Assembly (NCBI GenBank): GCA_046351555.1
Contig: JAXLYI010000007.1
Location: 310,001 to 374,000, forward strand
Reading direction: 5' to 3'
DNA length: 64,000 bases
Source: CAISKJ01 sp046351555
GTDB lineage: Bacteria > Myxococcota_A > Polyangia > Polyangiales > Ga0077539
Below the pieces are notes generated by a model. It was not told the origin of the DNA and did no database searches. It saw only the letters and a list, made by a program, of their open reading frames with translations. Shown here in pieces: positions 42,624 to 52,523 of the stretch (positions are counted from its first letter, which is position 1; every line of letters begins with the position of its first letter). A program made the translations under genes and the position numbers.

Positions 42624-44105
42624 GTGCAGCGATACGACCTCTGCATCCTCGGCGCGGGGCCCGCGGGCTTCGCTGCCGCCAGCCGCGCGTGGGACCTCGG
42701 CAAGCGCGTCGCCCTCATCGAACGCGGACGCGTCGGCGGCCGCGGCCTCGCCGACGGCGCGCTCTCGTCGAAGACCCTCTGGCACCTCTCCAACGACTAC
42801 GCCCGCGCGCGCCGAACCGACCGCGGCTTCCGCGCCACCGACGTCGCCGTCTCCTACGAGGACGTGATGGCCGCCGTCCGTGAGGCCGTCGGCGAGCGCG
42901 AGGCCGACCTCGAGCGCCAGCTCGCCCACCTCGCCGTCCCCTCCGCGCGCGGGGGCTCGGTCACCCGCATCACCGGGCGCGGGCGCTTCCTCTCGCCGCA
43001 GGCCGTCGAGGTGTCGGGCCCCGACGGCGACGTCGGGATCGTCGAGGCCGACCACTTCCTTATCGCCACGGGATCGTCGCCGCGCGTGCCGGCGGGGGTC
43101 GCCGTCGACGGCGAGCGCGTCGTCACCAGCGACCACATCGAGCGCCTGCCGCGCTTCCCCGAGAGCCTCGTGATCGTCGGCGCCGGCGTGGTGGGCTGCG
43201 AGTACGCCACCGTCTTCGCCAACTTCGGCCACACGCGCGTCTCCCTCATCGACCGACAGCCCCGCATCCTCCCCTTCGAAGACGCCGACGTCGCCGAGGC
43301 CGTCTCGCAGAACTTCGAACGCATCGGCATCCGCATCCACCGCGAGTCCTCGCTCCGCTCGCTGGAGGCGCGCGGGGGCGGCGTCCGCTACGTCGTCTGC
43401 GACCGCGAGGGCCGCGACTGCGAGCCCATCGACGTCGAGCGGGCCCTCGTCTCCATCGGCCGCGCGCCCAACACCGCCGGCCTCGGCCTCGACGCCGCCG
43501 GCGTCGCGCTCGACAAGGGCGGCGGCGTGGTGGTCACCGACGCGCAGACCTCGGCCGCCCACGTCTACGCCGCGGGCGACGTCACCTCCGACACCGCGCT
43601 GGTCAACGTCGCCGAGCTCGAGGGCCGCCACGCCGTCGAGCGGATGTTCGGCGCGCCGACCCGCCGCATCCCCTACGAGGCGCTGTCGGCCATCTACTTC
43701 CTCGCGCCCGAGGTGGCCGCGGTCGGCATCAACGAGCAGGAGGCGCGGCGCCGCGGCGTGGCCTACCGCGTGGCCGTGCTCCACAACCGCCTCATCCCGC
43801 GCACGATCGCGATGCGCGCGACCGACGGATTCCTCAAGCTCCTGGTGTCGCGCGACGAGCCCGCCCGCATCCTCGGCATGCGCGTGATCGGCCCGCAGGC
43901 GGCCACCACCATCCAGGGCGTCGCCTTCCTCATCGAGAAGGGCGGCACGCTCGACGACATCGACGCCTGCGTCCACCCGCACCCCGCCATCACCGAGGGC
44001 GTGCAGGAGTGCGCGCGCGCCATCCTCGGGCGCAGCGTGCTCAAGCCCGCGGCCTTCGGGCCCGGCCTCCTCCGCGTCGACGAGTGGGCGCCGGGCGAGG
44101 GGTGA
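42624..44105 (+). CDS. Dihydrolipoamide dehydrogenase-like flavoprotein lacking redox cysteines
   Basis: 493 aa from GTG 42624. FAD motif LGAGPAGFAAA (9-19), second Rossmann motif VIVGAGVVGCEYA (about 186-198), AAGDVTSD FAD contact (about 315), and the His-Glu base of HPHPAITEGVQE (about 451-462) are intact. The family's redox motif, normally GGTCLNVGCIPSK, reads GGRGLADGALSSK (38-50): both cysteines are replaced by Gly41 and Ala46. It cannot do disulfide chemistry; hydride transfer between pyridine nucleotides or to another acceptor is more likely, as in soluble transhydrogenases that lack one Cys. Confidence 0.8.
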   Translation: MQRYDLCILGAGPAGFAAASRAWDLGKRVALIERGRVGGRGLADGALSSKTLWHLSNDYARARRTDRGFRATDVAVSYEDVMAAVREAVGEREADLERQLAHLAVPSARGGSVTRITGRGRFLSPQAVEVSGPDGDVGIVEADHFLIATGSSPRVPAGVAVDGERVVTSDHIERLPRFPESLVIVGAGVVGCEYATVFANFGHTRVSLIDRQPRILPFEDADVAEAVSQNFERIGIRIHRESSLRSLEARGGGVRYVVCDREGRDCEPIDVERALVSIGRAPNTAGLGLDAAGVALDKGGGVVVTDAQTSAAHVYAAGDVTSDTALVNVAELEGRHAVERMFGAPTRRIPYEALSAIYFLAPEVAAVGINEQEARRRGVAYRVAVLHNRLIPRTIAMRATDGFLKLLVSRDEPARILGMRVIGPQAATTIQGVAFLIEKGGTLDDIDACVHPHPAITEGVQECARAILGRSVLKPAAFGPGLLRVDEWAPGEG

Positions 44106-44138
44106 GCTGAGGGTGCGCGTGGATCCTCGGCGCGCGCC

Positions 44139-45917
44139 ATGAAGCTCGGCATCAACCTCCCCTCCAGCGCGCCGGCGCGCGCGATGGGGGCCGCGTACGA
44201 CTTCGGCCGCGCCGTCGACCCCTGGGGCCGCGAGCTCGTCCCCGCGTGGAAGCAGCGCGGCGGGCAGCACCTCCTCGACGAGCTCGCGGCGATGTACGGC
44301 GCGGGCGTGCGGGCGCTCCGGTGGTTCGTGCTCGGGGGCGGGGCGACGCTCGGGCGGCCGCGCTTCGTCGACGGGCCCAACCGCTTCGGGCCCGCTGACG
44401 GCCCCGAGGCGCGCGCCCTCCGCGCGAGCGACCGCGCCGCCTGGTACGCCGCGGGCCAGTGGGCCTGGGAGGTGCCCGACGCGGCCGCGTGCGCGACCGT
44501 GGCCGCCGACCTCGTCCGCATGCTCCGGCTCGTCCAGCGCTTCAACGAGGCGCGGCCCGAGCGGCGGCTCGACCCGATCCGCGTGCTCCCCTCGTGGTTC
44601 GATTTCCGCTTCTTCCTCGGGCCGGGCGCGCTGCGGTTGGAGTGGGACACGCCCTCCGCCGACGACCGCGCCAACTACGACCTCGGCGACCCCGCGGACG
44701 TCGAGCTGTGGTGCGCGCAGCGGGCGCTGGCCACCTCGCAGACGGTGCCGGGCGGGCGCATGGACGCGCTCCTCGACGACGGCGTGCGGGCCGCGCTCTA
44801 CCGCCGCGTGCTGATCCCCGCGCTCGACGCGGTGGCGCGCGACGAGGGCCTGCGGGCGCAGGTGCTCTGCTGGGAGGTGGCCAACGAGCCCGACGCGCTC
44901 CTCGCCGACGTCGCGGGGCCGCCGTCGGAGGCGCCGCGGCTGACGCGCGCGCTCTACCGCTTCGTGAGCGAGGTGGTCGCGCTGCACCGCGGGCTCCCGG
45001 TGCGCGTCGGGGCCGAGACGCTGCGCGCCCGCGTCGGCCGGCCGCTCCGCACCACCGTGGGCTGGCTCCGGTGGGACGGCGGCGCGGGGCTCGCGCGCTC
45101 GCTCGTCGACCGCCGCTGGCTGCGCGACCACCCGCGCGTCGCCGGCGGTCCGACGCACGTGGAGGACGTGCTCCAGTTCCACGCGTACATGTCGATGCAC
45201 GCCGACCCCGAGCCCGTGGTGTACGTCCCGCCGTGGACGTCGCGCGACGAGACCTTCCCCGAGGGGCTCTGCAAGGCGCTCGGGGGCCCGCCGCACAACC
45301 TCCTCGCGGGGGCGACGTACGGGGGCTGGTGCGCGTGGCCCTCGGCGCAGGAGGTCCGCGAGTTCGCGGTGGCGGCGCTGGGCGACGGCCTCCACGAGAT
45401 GACGGGGCTCGCGCCCGACGTCCCGGTGCGCGTGGACACCGACGCGCACCTCCCGTGCGTGGTGGGCGAGATGCACCTGCTCCCGGCCTCTGGAGACCCG
45501 CGCGAGGCGAGGCCGCCCGAGCGGTGGGTGAAGCACTTCGCCGTGCCGTGGGCGGCGCTCCCGACGGCGCAGCCGTTCGCCGTGCGCCCGGTGCGGTGGG
45601 ACGCGTTCGTGCGGCGCTTCGTGCAGCGCGACGCGCGGGGCCTCGGCGAGCTGGCGGCGCGCGCGTGGCCGTGGGCCTACGAGTCCGCGATGGACGGGCT
45701 CACCGGGCGGCTCCTCCTGCTCCACACGCTCGGCTACTCCTGGGCGCTCCCCTGGGCGTGGAACCTCGGCAACGTCGAGCGCCCGCTGGAGTACGCGACG
45801 ACGCCCGGCGACGCCGACGCCCGCGCGCGGGAGAGCCCGCTGGATTTCTGGCGGCGCCTGCGGCTCGACGAGCAGCTCCGCGCGTTCGCCGACACGCTCG
45901 GCGGCGGGCACGGGTGA
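44139..45917 (+). CDS. Clan-A glycoside hydrolase-like (TIM barrel) protein
   Basis: 592 aa without signal peptide. The pattern of a (beta/alpha)8 barrel is suggested by LGINLPSSAP at the start, VRALRWFVLGGG, then VLCWEVANEPDALLADV near 245-258, where NE (Glu near 250) is the usual acid/base of clan GH-A. Later DVLQFHAYMSMH (about 345) and CVVGEMHLLP (about 440, possible nucleophile Glu) fit the same fold. The C-terminal 150 residues are unassigned. Likely a glycosidase or a fold relative without known substrate. Confidence 0.55.
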   Translation: MKLGINLPSSAPARAMGAAYDFGRAVDPWGRELVPAWKQRGGQHLLDELAAMYGAGVRALRWFVLGGGATLGRPRFVDGPNRFGPADGPEARALRASDRAAWYAAGQWAWEVPDAAACATVAADLVRMLRLVQRFNEARPERRLDPIRVLPSWFDFRFFLGPGALRLEWDTPSADDRANYDLGDPADVELWCAQRALATSQTVPGGRMDALLDDGVRAALYRRVLIPALDAVARDEGLRAQVLCWEVANEPDALLADVAGPPSEAPRLTRALYRFVSEVVALHRGLPVRVGAETLRARVGRPLRTTVGWLRWDGGAGLARSLVDRRWLRDHPRVAGGPTHVEDVLQFHAYMSMHADPEPVVYVPPWTSRDETFPEGLCKALGGPPHNLLAGATYGGWCAWPSAQEVREFAVAALGDGLHEMTGLAPDVPVRVDTDAHLPCVVGEMHLLPASGDPREARPPERWVKHFAVPWAALPTAQPFAVRPVRWDAFVRRFVQRDARGLGELAARAWPWAYESAMDGLTGRLLLLHTLGYSWALPWAWNLGNVERPLEYATTPGDADARARESPLDFWRRLRLDEQLRAFADTLGGGHG

Positions 45918-45967
45918 TTGATGCGCGACCAGTGCGCGCCGGCCCGACGCGTGCAAAACCACCGCGC

Positions 45968-46309
45968 ATGACCCTTCGAAACATTTCTTCGTGGTTCGTC
46001 TTCGCGCTCGCGGTGGGCTGCTCCGACCCGGTCTCCACGCCCCCCGACGCCACGGTCGATGTGCCGGATGTGCCGGACGCTCCGCCCCAGGACGGCGCGG
46101 ACGTCGCGTTCCGCTGCCCTGTGCTCTCGTACGACGCGATCTTCGCGCAGCCGTGCCCGGGCCTCGACGGCGTCTCGTGCCGCTATGGCTACGATGTCCC
46201 GGAGTGCGGCGGTCGCACGCAGTCGTGCCGCGGGGGGCGCTGGGAGGAGGTGCACACCGACCCCGGCGCCGCGTGCTTCGACGCGGGGCGCGACCGCCCC
46301 GGCGACTGA
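45968..46309 (+). CDS. Small Asp/Pro-stalk lipoprotein
   Basis: 113 aa from ATG 45968. The signal ends at a lipobox (FALAVGCSDP, Cys near 18). An Asp/Val/Pro stalk (22-45) precedes a 65-residue domain with six Cys (FRCPVL, QPCPGLDGVSCRYGYDVPECGGRTQSC). Function unknown; it shares its stalk with the large lipoproteins in the window. Confidence 0.65.
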   Translation: MTLRNISSWFVFALAVGCSDPVSTPPDATVDVPDVPDAPPQDGADVAFRCPVLSYDAIFAQPCPGLDGVSCRYGYDVPECGGRTQSCRGGRWEEVHTDPGAACFDAGRDRPGD

Positions 46310-46378
46310 CGTCGCGCGCGCCCTCCACGCCGCGAACTGGACCCGCGCGCCGCCGCCGCGCTACCCCCGTGCGCCGCC

Positions 46379-47395
46379 ATGGGAGAGCTCGACATCGCGC
46401 TCCGCGCCGCCGCCACGCGCGGGGCCGCCGACATCGCCGCCGTCGCGCTGAACGACGCGGCGCAGGCCCTCTCGCTCCGCTGGCTCGACTCGCAGGTGGT
46501 GCGAGCGGAGCGGCGCGCGGACAAGGGGTGCCTGCTGGAGTTCGCCGAGCGGCGGCGGCTGCTGCACACGGAGTGGTTCGCGGCGCCCGAGGCCGACCTC
46601 GGGTGGCGCGTGTACGAGTACCAGTACCTGCTGCTCGAACTCGTGCGCCAGGAGGACGAGGCCGCGGCCGAGGCGGCCCGCAAGCGCCACCCGCAGCGCA
46701 AGCCCCCGGCCCCGAAGCCCGTGAGCGTGACGTCGCTCGTGGTGCTCCTCAGCGGCCCTGATGGCGACCGGGCGACGCGGGGCAGCTACCCGATCTCTGA
46801 CGCGTCGGAGGATTTCGCCGGGGCGCGGTACGCCGTCGACCGGGTCTATCAGCGCACCTCGCGCGAGCTGGCGGAGCGGGCGGGGGCCTTCTGGCTGGTG
46901 TTCAGCCCGCTGGCGGTGGACGCGACGACGGCGACGGTCGAGGCCGCCGTGAAGGCCGCGCGAGCGCGTGCGTCGTCGGAGGAGCATTTCGCCGCGCTCG
47001 CGTCTACAATGACCGCCGTCGCGGGCGCCACCGCCGCGCGCGACGTCTTTCTGGAGGCCATCATGGGTCAGCTCACCGGCAACTTCCTCACCGCCAACCC
47101 CCTCTACGAGCGCGGCGTCGAGGCGGGCATCAAGCAGGGCATCGAGAAGGGCATCGAGAAGGGCATCCTCGTCGGGCGCGCCGCGGGGGAGGCGGCGGCC
47201 CTGCACGACGCCCTGCTGGTGGTGCTCGAGTCACGGGCACTGCGCGTCACCGAGGCGCAGCGCGCGCGCATCCTCGCGACGGACGACCGCGCGACGCTCG
47301 AGGCGTGGCTGCGCGCGGCGGCTTCGGCCGCGACCGTCGGCGAGGTGCTGCGGCACGCGCCGGCCGCCCCGGCGCGTGCCCGCAAGGGGCGCTGA
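46379..47395 (+). CDS. Rpn/PD-(D/E)XK nuclease family transposase-like protein
   Basis: 338 aa. The middle has LLEFAERRRLLHTEWFAAPEADLGWRVYEYQ, similar to Rpn proteins. The C-terminus repeats YERGVEAGIKQGIEKGIEKGILVGRAAGEAAALHD, the helical tail seen in Rpn/DUF4351 proteins. Rpn enzymes are endonucleases that promote RecA-independent recombination. The catalytic Asp-Glu-x-Lys core is not clear here, so it may be a divergent or inactive member. It sits between unrelated genes without flanking repeats. Confidence 0.6.
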   Translation: MGELDIALRAAATRGAADIAAVALNDAAQALSLRWLDSQVVRAERRADKGCLLEFAERRRLLHTEWFAAPEADLGWRVYEYQYLLLELVRQEDEAAAEAARKRHPQRKPPAPKPVSVTSLVVLLSGPDGDRATRGSYPISDASEDFAGARYAVDRVYQRTSRELAERAGAFWLVFSPLAVDATTATVEAAVKAARARASSEEHFAALASTMTAVAGATAARDVFLEAIMGQLTGNFLTANPLYERGVEAGIKQGIEKGIEKGILVGRAAGEAAALHDALLVVLESRALRVTEAQRARILATDDRATLEAWLRAAASAATVGEVLRHAPAAPARARKGR

Positions 47396-47402
47396 CGCCC
47401 CG

Positions 47403-48476
47403 CTACATCCCCGCCGCGCGGAAGGTGCAGTAGCTCGGCATCCCCGCGGGCAGCGCCGTACGCCACGGCGACGTCGCTTGCCCGCGCGGGTGCGCCGCGA
47501 AGAACGGGATCACCTGCGAGCGCATCGCCGTCGGCACCGTGTGCCCGCCGCCGTGGCCGCACTCGACCACGTCGTGGCCCGCCGCGCGGAGGTACGGGAT
47601 GTCGTTGGCCGCGAACTGGTCGAAGTGCGCCGCGGCCACCACCAGCGAGAACATGTCGCTCGTGCCGCCGTACACCACGAGCTGCGGGTACCGGTTGCGC
47701 GTCGTCAGCGCCGGCCACGACACGAACGAGCGGAACACCCCCAGCGTCGCCGGGTTGGCCGGGTTGGAGAAGTACCCGCCCGAGAACGACGCCACCGCCG
47801 CGAGCTGGTCGCCGCGCACCACGCCGAGCAGGTCGGACATGATCGCGCCGGCCGAGAAGCCCGCGGTGTACACCCGGTCGCGGTCGATGCCCCAGCGCGC
47901 GTCGACGCAGCGCACGATCGCGTCGAAGAGCCGCGCCTCGCGGTTGGGCACCGTGTAACGGAGCTCGTCCCAGTCGATGCCCACCGGCATGGTGGTGGGG
48001 CCGAGCATCGTCGACGACGGCGTCACCAGGATGAAGGGCATCGCCGCGTTGTTCACGTCGCGCGAGAGCAGCGCGTTGAAGCTCGCCGCGTTGTCGCCGA
48101 AGCCGTGCCACGCGAACACCAGCGGCCACCGCCCGCCCGCGCCCGTCGCGCCCGTCGGGAGCGTCACGATGAAGCTCCGCGCCATCCCGTCGACCATGAA
48201 GCCGCTCACCGTGCCGGCCGTCACCATGTCGCACGGGCTCGTGTCCGGCGGCGGCTCCGGCACGTCGGCCGGCGGGTCCGCGTCGGGCGCGGGCGCGACG
48301 TCCGCGGGCGGGTCCGCGTCGGGCGCGGGCGTCGCGTCGGCGGGCGGGTCCGCGTCGGGCGTGGGCGTCGCGTCGGGCGCGGCGTCGGGCGTGGGCGTCG
48401 CGTCGGGGGCGACGTTGGTGGTCTCGCTCCCGCACGCGGCGAGGCCGGCGAGCGCGAGGAGGGTGAGGGCGGTCAC
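47403..48476 (-). CDS. LpqC/PHB-depolymerase-like esterase lipoprotein
   Basis: 357 aa from GTG 48476; the signal ends LAGLAACGS (Cys near 13). Residues about 20-75 are a stalk of Asp/Pro/Ala repeats. The catalytic domain has AWHGFGDNAASF (oxyanion hole), the nucleophile elbow GFSAG, PQLVVYGGTSD (acid region), and CGHGGGHTVP with the catalytic His. The LpqC / polyhydroxybutyrate-depolymerase group cleaves esters, including feruloyl esters or polyhydroxyalkanoates. Outer-membrane anchoring is likely. Divergent from the VIT gene over 120 bp with no other gene. Confidence 0.85.
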   Translation of the reverse strand: MTALTLLALAGLAACGSETTNVAPDATPTPDAAPDATPTPDADPPADATPAPDADPPADVAPAPDADPPADVPEPPPDTSPCDMVTAGTVSGFMVDGMARSFIVTLPTGATGAGGRWPLVFAWHGFGDNAASFNALLSRDVNNAAMPFILVTPSSTMLGPTTMPVGIDWDELRYTVPNREARLFDAIVRCVDARWGIDRDRVYTAGFSAGAIMSDLLGVVRGDQLAAVASFSGGYFSNPANPATLGVFRSFVSWPALTTRNRYPQLVVYGGTSDMFSLVVAAAHFDQFAANDIPYLRAAGHDVVECGHGGGHTVPTAMRSQVIPFFAAHPRGQATSPWRTALPAGMPSYCTFRAAGM

Positions 48477-48596
48477 GTTCGGGCGCAGCAACGTCGGGAG
48501 CCTCCGCGCCCGAGGACGCCACGCACGCGCCGAGCGCGTCAAGGGCCATCGTGGCCGTTGTGCTCCGCGCGCCGTTGGGGCACCGTCGCCGGCGAT

Positions 48597-51500
48597 ATGG
48601 TGAGCCCGGTACGCGCGCAGCCCATCGTCGACGAGGAGCGCCGCGAGGCGCCCGTCTCTCAGGGGACCCTCCAGACCGCCGACGGCGCCCCGCTCCCGCT
48701 CGAACGCACCGCGGTGGAGGCCGTGGTCGCCGGCCCCGTCGCCGAGGTCACCGTCCGCCAGCGCTTCCGCAACGACCGCCCCGTCGCGATCGAGGCCGTC
48801 TACCTCTTTCCCCTCCCGCCCGAGGCCGCCGTCCACAAGATGCTCTTCCGCCTCGACGAGCGCGTGGTGGAGGGCGTCGTGAAGGAGAAGGCCGCCGCGC
48901 GCCGCGACTACGAGGCCGCCCTCGCCGAGGGCCGCGCCGCCACCCTGCTCGAAGAAGACCGCCCCGCCCTCTTCACCCTCTCGGTCGCCAACATCGCGCC
49001 CGGCGCCGTCATCGAGGTCGAGCTCGCCTATCAAGACCTCCTCCCCTACGACGACGGCCGCTGGGGCTTCGTCTACCCGATGGTCGCGCCCGCCCGCTAC
49101 CTCGACCCCGCGCCCGCCGCCGGCCCCGTGGGCGCGCCACGCCGTCGCGACGAGAGCCGCCCCGCGGACGTCGAGGTCACCGTGCGCTTCGCCGACGAGG
49201 CGCACGAGCTCCGCTGCGGCTCGCACCTCGTGTCCGTCGACGCGCACCCCGACGGCGGCACGCGCGTGCGGCTCCGCGCCGACGGCCCCCTCGCCAACCG
49301 CGACTTCGCGCTCGACTGGCGCGCCGCGGAGGCCGGCGTCCGCCCGTGGATCCACCTCGACCGCCGCGAGGGGTCGCCCACCGGAACCTTCCTCCTCGCG
49401 CTCACCCCGTCGCTCCCGAAGGCCACCACCGAGCGCCTCGGCGGCGCGGGCGACCTCCAGGCCGTCCGCTGCGGCAACTGCGGCGGCGCCATCTCCGACC
49501 TGAGCGCGATCAAGGAGATCCCCGGCCTCGGCCCGGTGGTTCCGTGCGCGTACTGCGGCGCGGTGCTCGCGCCGGGCACCGACGTCGTCACCCGCCCCGT
49601 GCGCCCGCGCGACGTGCTCGTCCTCGTCGACCGCTCGGCCTCGATGCGCGGCGCCGAGGCCCTCGTCCGTCAGGCGGTGGAGGCCGTGCTCTCGGGCCTC
49701 GCGCCCGGCGACGCCGCGCAGGTGGTCGCCTTCGACCACGACCGAGCGCCCTTCGACGGCGACGGCGGGCGCTTCCTCGCGCCGTCGCCCGAGCTCGTCG
49801 CGCACGCGCTCAAGTCCCTCGACGCGTCGCCCCCGCGCGGCGGCACCGAGCTCGAAGACGCCCTCGCGCTCTCGGCGAAGATCGCCCCGCGGCCCGAGCG
49901 CACCCGCGTCGTGGTGCTCGTCTCCGACGTCGCCGTCGGCAACGAGGGGAGGCTCCTGCGCAGGCTCCCCGAGCTCCTCGGCGCGAACGCGCGGCTCTTC
50001 GTTCTCACCGCGGGCGCGTCGGCCGACCGCCGCCTCGCGACCCGCCTCGCCCGCGCCACCGGCGGCGCCGCCGAGCACCTCGCGCCCGGCGCGCTCGTCG
50101 CCGAGACGCTCGCCCGCTTCGCTCGCCGCGTGCGCGACGCGGGCCCCGTGCTCACCGACCTCGCGCTCTGGTGGGAGGGTTCGGGCGTCAGCGATCTTCA
50201 GCCCGCGCGCATCCCCGATCTGCACGGCGGAGAGGCGCTCCGCGTGCTCGGGCACTTCACCGGGACGGGGCCCACCACGCTCGTCGTCACCGGAACCACC
50301 GCCGGCGGCAAGCCCTACCGCCAGGAGCTCGCCGTGACGCTCCCGGCCGCGGTGTCGGAGGCGCGCGGGCTCGAGCGCGCGTGGGCCCGCCGCCGCGTCG
50401 AGTCCCTCGCCGAGAGCGCCGAGCGCAACCCGCACGATGGGGCAGTCAACGCCGAGGGCCTGCGCCTCGCGCTCGCCTGGTCGATCGTCAGCCGCTGGAC
50501 GTCCCTCGTCGCCGAAGACCGCGCGGTGAGCGTGGCGAAGCGTCGCGTGCAGAAGGGCCTGCTGCTCGACGACCGCGGCATCGCGCTGATGGTGCTCGAC
50601 GGCAACCGCAAGACGGTGGGCCGCGCGGTGCAGGCCGACCTCCAGCTCGGCGAGGGGACGGTGAGCCGGCTCCACGCGGAGTTCGTGTTTGACGGCGAGC
50701 GCTTCGTGGTGCGCGACCTCGCGTCGGCCAACGGGACGCGCGTCAACGGGTCGACCGCGCGCGAAGCCGTGCTCTCGCCGGGCGTGGTGGTGGAGGTGGG
50801 GCAGACGCGCCTCCGCTTCGCCTACGCGCCGCCCGAGCGCCCCGAGAGCTGGTTCGAGTTCGTGCCGACGCTGCGCGCGGTCGACGCGAAGGACGGAAGC
50901 TCCGAGCGGCGCACCGCGGCCGTGGTGGGAGCGCCCCCGCCGCCCGCGATGGAGTCGCTCTCGTCCCTCGGCGCGCGGGCCTTCGGCGCGCCGCCGGGGA
51001 TGCCGCCCGTGCCCGCGGGGATGCCCGGGATGCCCCCGATGCCGGCGATGGGGGGAATGCCGCCGATGGGCGCGATGCCCGCGCCGAGGATGCCTGCGCC
51101 GATGCCCGCGCCGCTGATGCCGCCGGGGATGGCCGCGCCGGGAGGGACGCCGCCCGCAGCGTTCGGTGCGATGCCGGGTGGTGCTCCGCCGCCCGCAGCG
51201 TTCGGCGCGATGCCGGGTGGACCCCCGCCACCGCTCGGCGCAGGGCCGGGCCGGCCGCCGCCGCCCGCCGCGATGTGGGGTGACCCGATGCCGGGAGGGT
51301 TCGCGCCGAGCCCGATGGCGCCGCCGCCGGCCGCTGCCATGCCGCGCCCCGCCGCGCCGATGCCCGCGCCGATGGCACCCGCCCCGCGTCCCGCTGCGCC
51401 GATGCCCGCGCCGATGGCGCCGCCGGGCTACGCGCCGCCCGTCTCCCCGTCGTCGCTCGGACCGCCGCCCGCTGTCGTGCTCCCGTCGCGTGTGCGGACG

Positions 51501-52523
51501 CCGCCGGGCATGGCCGCACGCGGCCCGATGCCGCCGATGGGTCACGGCCCCGTGATGGCCATCCACGCCCCCGTGACCTCGCCGCGCTCGGAGCCCTACC
51601 CCGAGCACGAGCTCCGCTGGCTCTCGACGCGGCTGCGCGGCGAACTCGACCTCGCGGTGCTCATCGACGCCACCGGCAGCATGGGCGCGCACATCGCGGA
51701 GGTTCGCGCGCGCCTCGTCGAGCTGGTCGACGCGCTCCGGGCTTCGCCGCTCTGCCGTGACCTCCGGCTCGCCGTGGTGGCCTACCGCGACCACCCCCCG
51801 CAGGACCGCACCTTCGTCACGCAGGTGACGCCCTTCACCGCCGACGTCGCGGCCGTGCGCGAGGTGGTGATGAAGCTCGAAGCCGACGGCGGCGGTGATG
51901 GACCCGAGGCGGTGACCGACGGCCTCCACGACGTTGTCCGCCTCGCGTGGCGCCCCGGCGCGGCGAAGGCGGCGGTGTGGTTCGGCGACGCGCCGCCGCA
52001 CGGGGTGGAGCCCTCGCTCGACGCCTTCCCGCAGGGCTGCCCGTGCGGGCACCACTGGTTCACGCAGGCCGAGAGCCTGCGCGAGATGGGCGTGGCGCTC
52101 TACGCGATCGGGTGCCTGCCGACGCTGCGGTCGTTCGTCGGCGCGGAGGCGATGTACCGGCAGGCGGCGCGGGCGACGCGCGGGATGTTCCTGCCGCTGC
52201 GCGAGGCGGCGCTGCTGGTTCCGCTGATCGCGGGCGCGGCGGAGACGGCCCTCGACGGCCAGCGCCTCGACGTCTACCTCGAAGCCCTGCTCGCGCAGGA
52301 GGGCGCGCAGCTCATCGGTGTGGACGAGGACGAGCGCGTCCGCTGGGTCACCGCGCGCTTCCGCGCCGAGGGCCTCAAGGCGCGCGCGATGGAGCCCGGC
52401 GCCGAGACCGCCGCTGACCACCCGATGCGCTTCCGCGACGTGACGCCGGTCGACATCCGCGCGTCGTTCGCGCGCCTCGCCGCCGCGGGGCGCTGGAGCG
52501 CTACTCCTCCGCCAATGGCGTGA
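48597..52523 (+). CDS. VIT-VWA-zinc ribbon-FHA-VWA multidomain protein
   Basis: 1308 aa from ATG 48597. VIT domain at about 22-150 (QRFRNDRPVAIEAVYLFPLP). A zinc ribbon with CGNC ... CAYC at about 293-318. VWA1 from about 339 with DRSASM (MIDAS). A FHA domain at about 660-743 (GRAVQADLQLGEGTVSRLHAEF ... SANGTRVNG). A Met/Pro/Gly/Ala linker (780-990) containing repeats of AFGAMPGG. VWA2 from about 1015 with DATGSM. It has no signal peptide or membrane helix, so it is cytoplasmic. FHA binds phosphothreonine, so a Ser/Thr kinase is a likely partner. It overlaps the next convergent gene by 23 bp. Confidence 0.9.
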   Translation: MVSPVRAQPIVDEERREAPVSQGTLQTADGAPLPLERTAVEAVVAGPVAEVTVRQRFRNDRPVAIEAVYLFPLPPEAAVHKMLFRLDERVVEGVVKEKAAARRDYEAALAEGRAATLLEEDRPALFTLSVANIAPGAVIEVELAYQDLLPYDDGRWGFVYPMVAPARYLDPAPAAGPVGAPRRRDESRPADVEVTVRFADEAHELRCGSHLVSVDAHPDGGTRVRLRADGPLANRDFALDWRAAEAGVRPWIHLDRREGSPTGTFLLALTPSLPKATTERLGGAGDLQAVRCGNCGGAISDLSAIKEIPGLGPVVPCAYCGAVLAPGTDVVTRPVRPRDVLVLVDRSASMRGAEALVRQAVEAVLSGLAPGDAAQVVAFDHDRAPFDGDGGRFLAPSPELVAHALKSLDASPPRGGTELEDALALSAKIAPRPERTRVVVLVSDVAVGNEGRLLRRLPELLGANARLFVLTAGASADRRLATRLARATGGAAEHLAPGALVAETLARFARRVRDAGPVLTDLALWWEGSGVSDLQPARIPDLHGGEALRVLGHFTGTGPTTLVVTGTTAGGKPYRQELAVTLPAAVSEARGLERAWARRRVESLAESAERNPHDGAVNAEGLRLALAWSIVSRWTSLVAEDRAVSVAKRRVQKGLLLDDRGIALMVLDGNRKTVGRAVQADLQLGEGTVSRLHAEFVFDGERFVVRDLASANGTRVNGSTAREAVLSPGVVVEVGQTRLRFAYAPPERPESWFEFVPTLRAVDAKDGSSERRTAAVVGAPPPPAMESLSSLGARAFGAPPGMPPVPAGMPGMPPMPAMGGMPPMGAMPAPRMPAPMPAPLMPPGMAAPGGTPPAAFGAMPGGAPPPAAFGAMPGGPPPPLGAGPGRPPPPAAMWGDPMPGGFAPSPMAPPPAAAMPRPAAPMPAPMAPAPRPAAPMPAPMAPPGYAPPVSPSSLGPPPAVVLPSRVRTPPGMAARGPMPPMGHGPVMAIHAPVTSPRSEPYPEHELRWLSTRLRGELDLAVLIDATGSMGAHIAEVRARLVELVDALRASPLCRDLRLAVVAYRDHPPQDRTFVTQVTPFTADVAAVREVVMKLEADGGGDGPEAVTDGLHDVVRLAWRPGAAKAAVWFGDAPPHGVEPSLDAFPQGCPCGHHWFTQAESLREMGVALYAIGCLPTLRSFVGAEAMYRQAARATRGMFLPLREAALLVPLIAGAAETALDGQRLDVYLEALLAQEGAQLIGVDEDERVRWVTARFRAEGLKARAMEPGAETAADHPMRFRDVTPVDIRASFARLAAAGRWSATPPPMA

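Noticed and set aside
42543..46328. 1261-codon minus-strand open frame
   Set aside because: Shadow of the flavoprotein and glycosidase-like genes, without recognisable domains.
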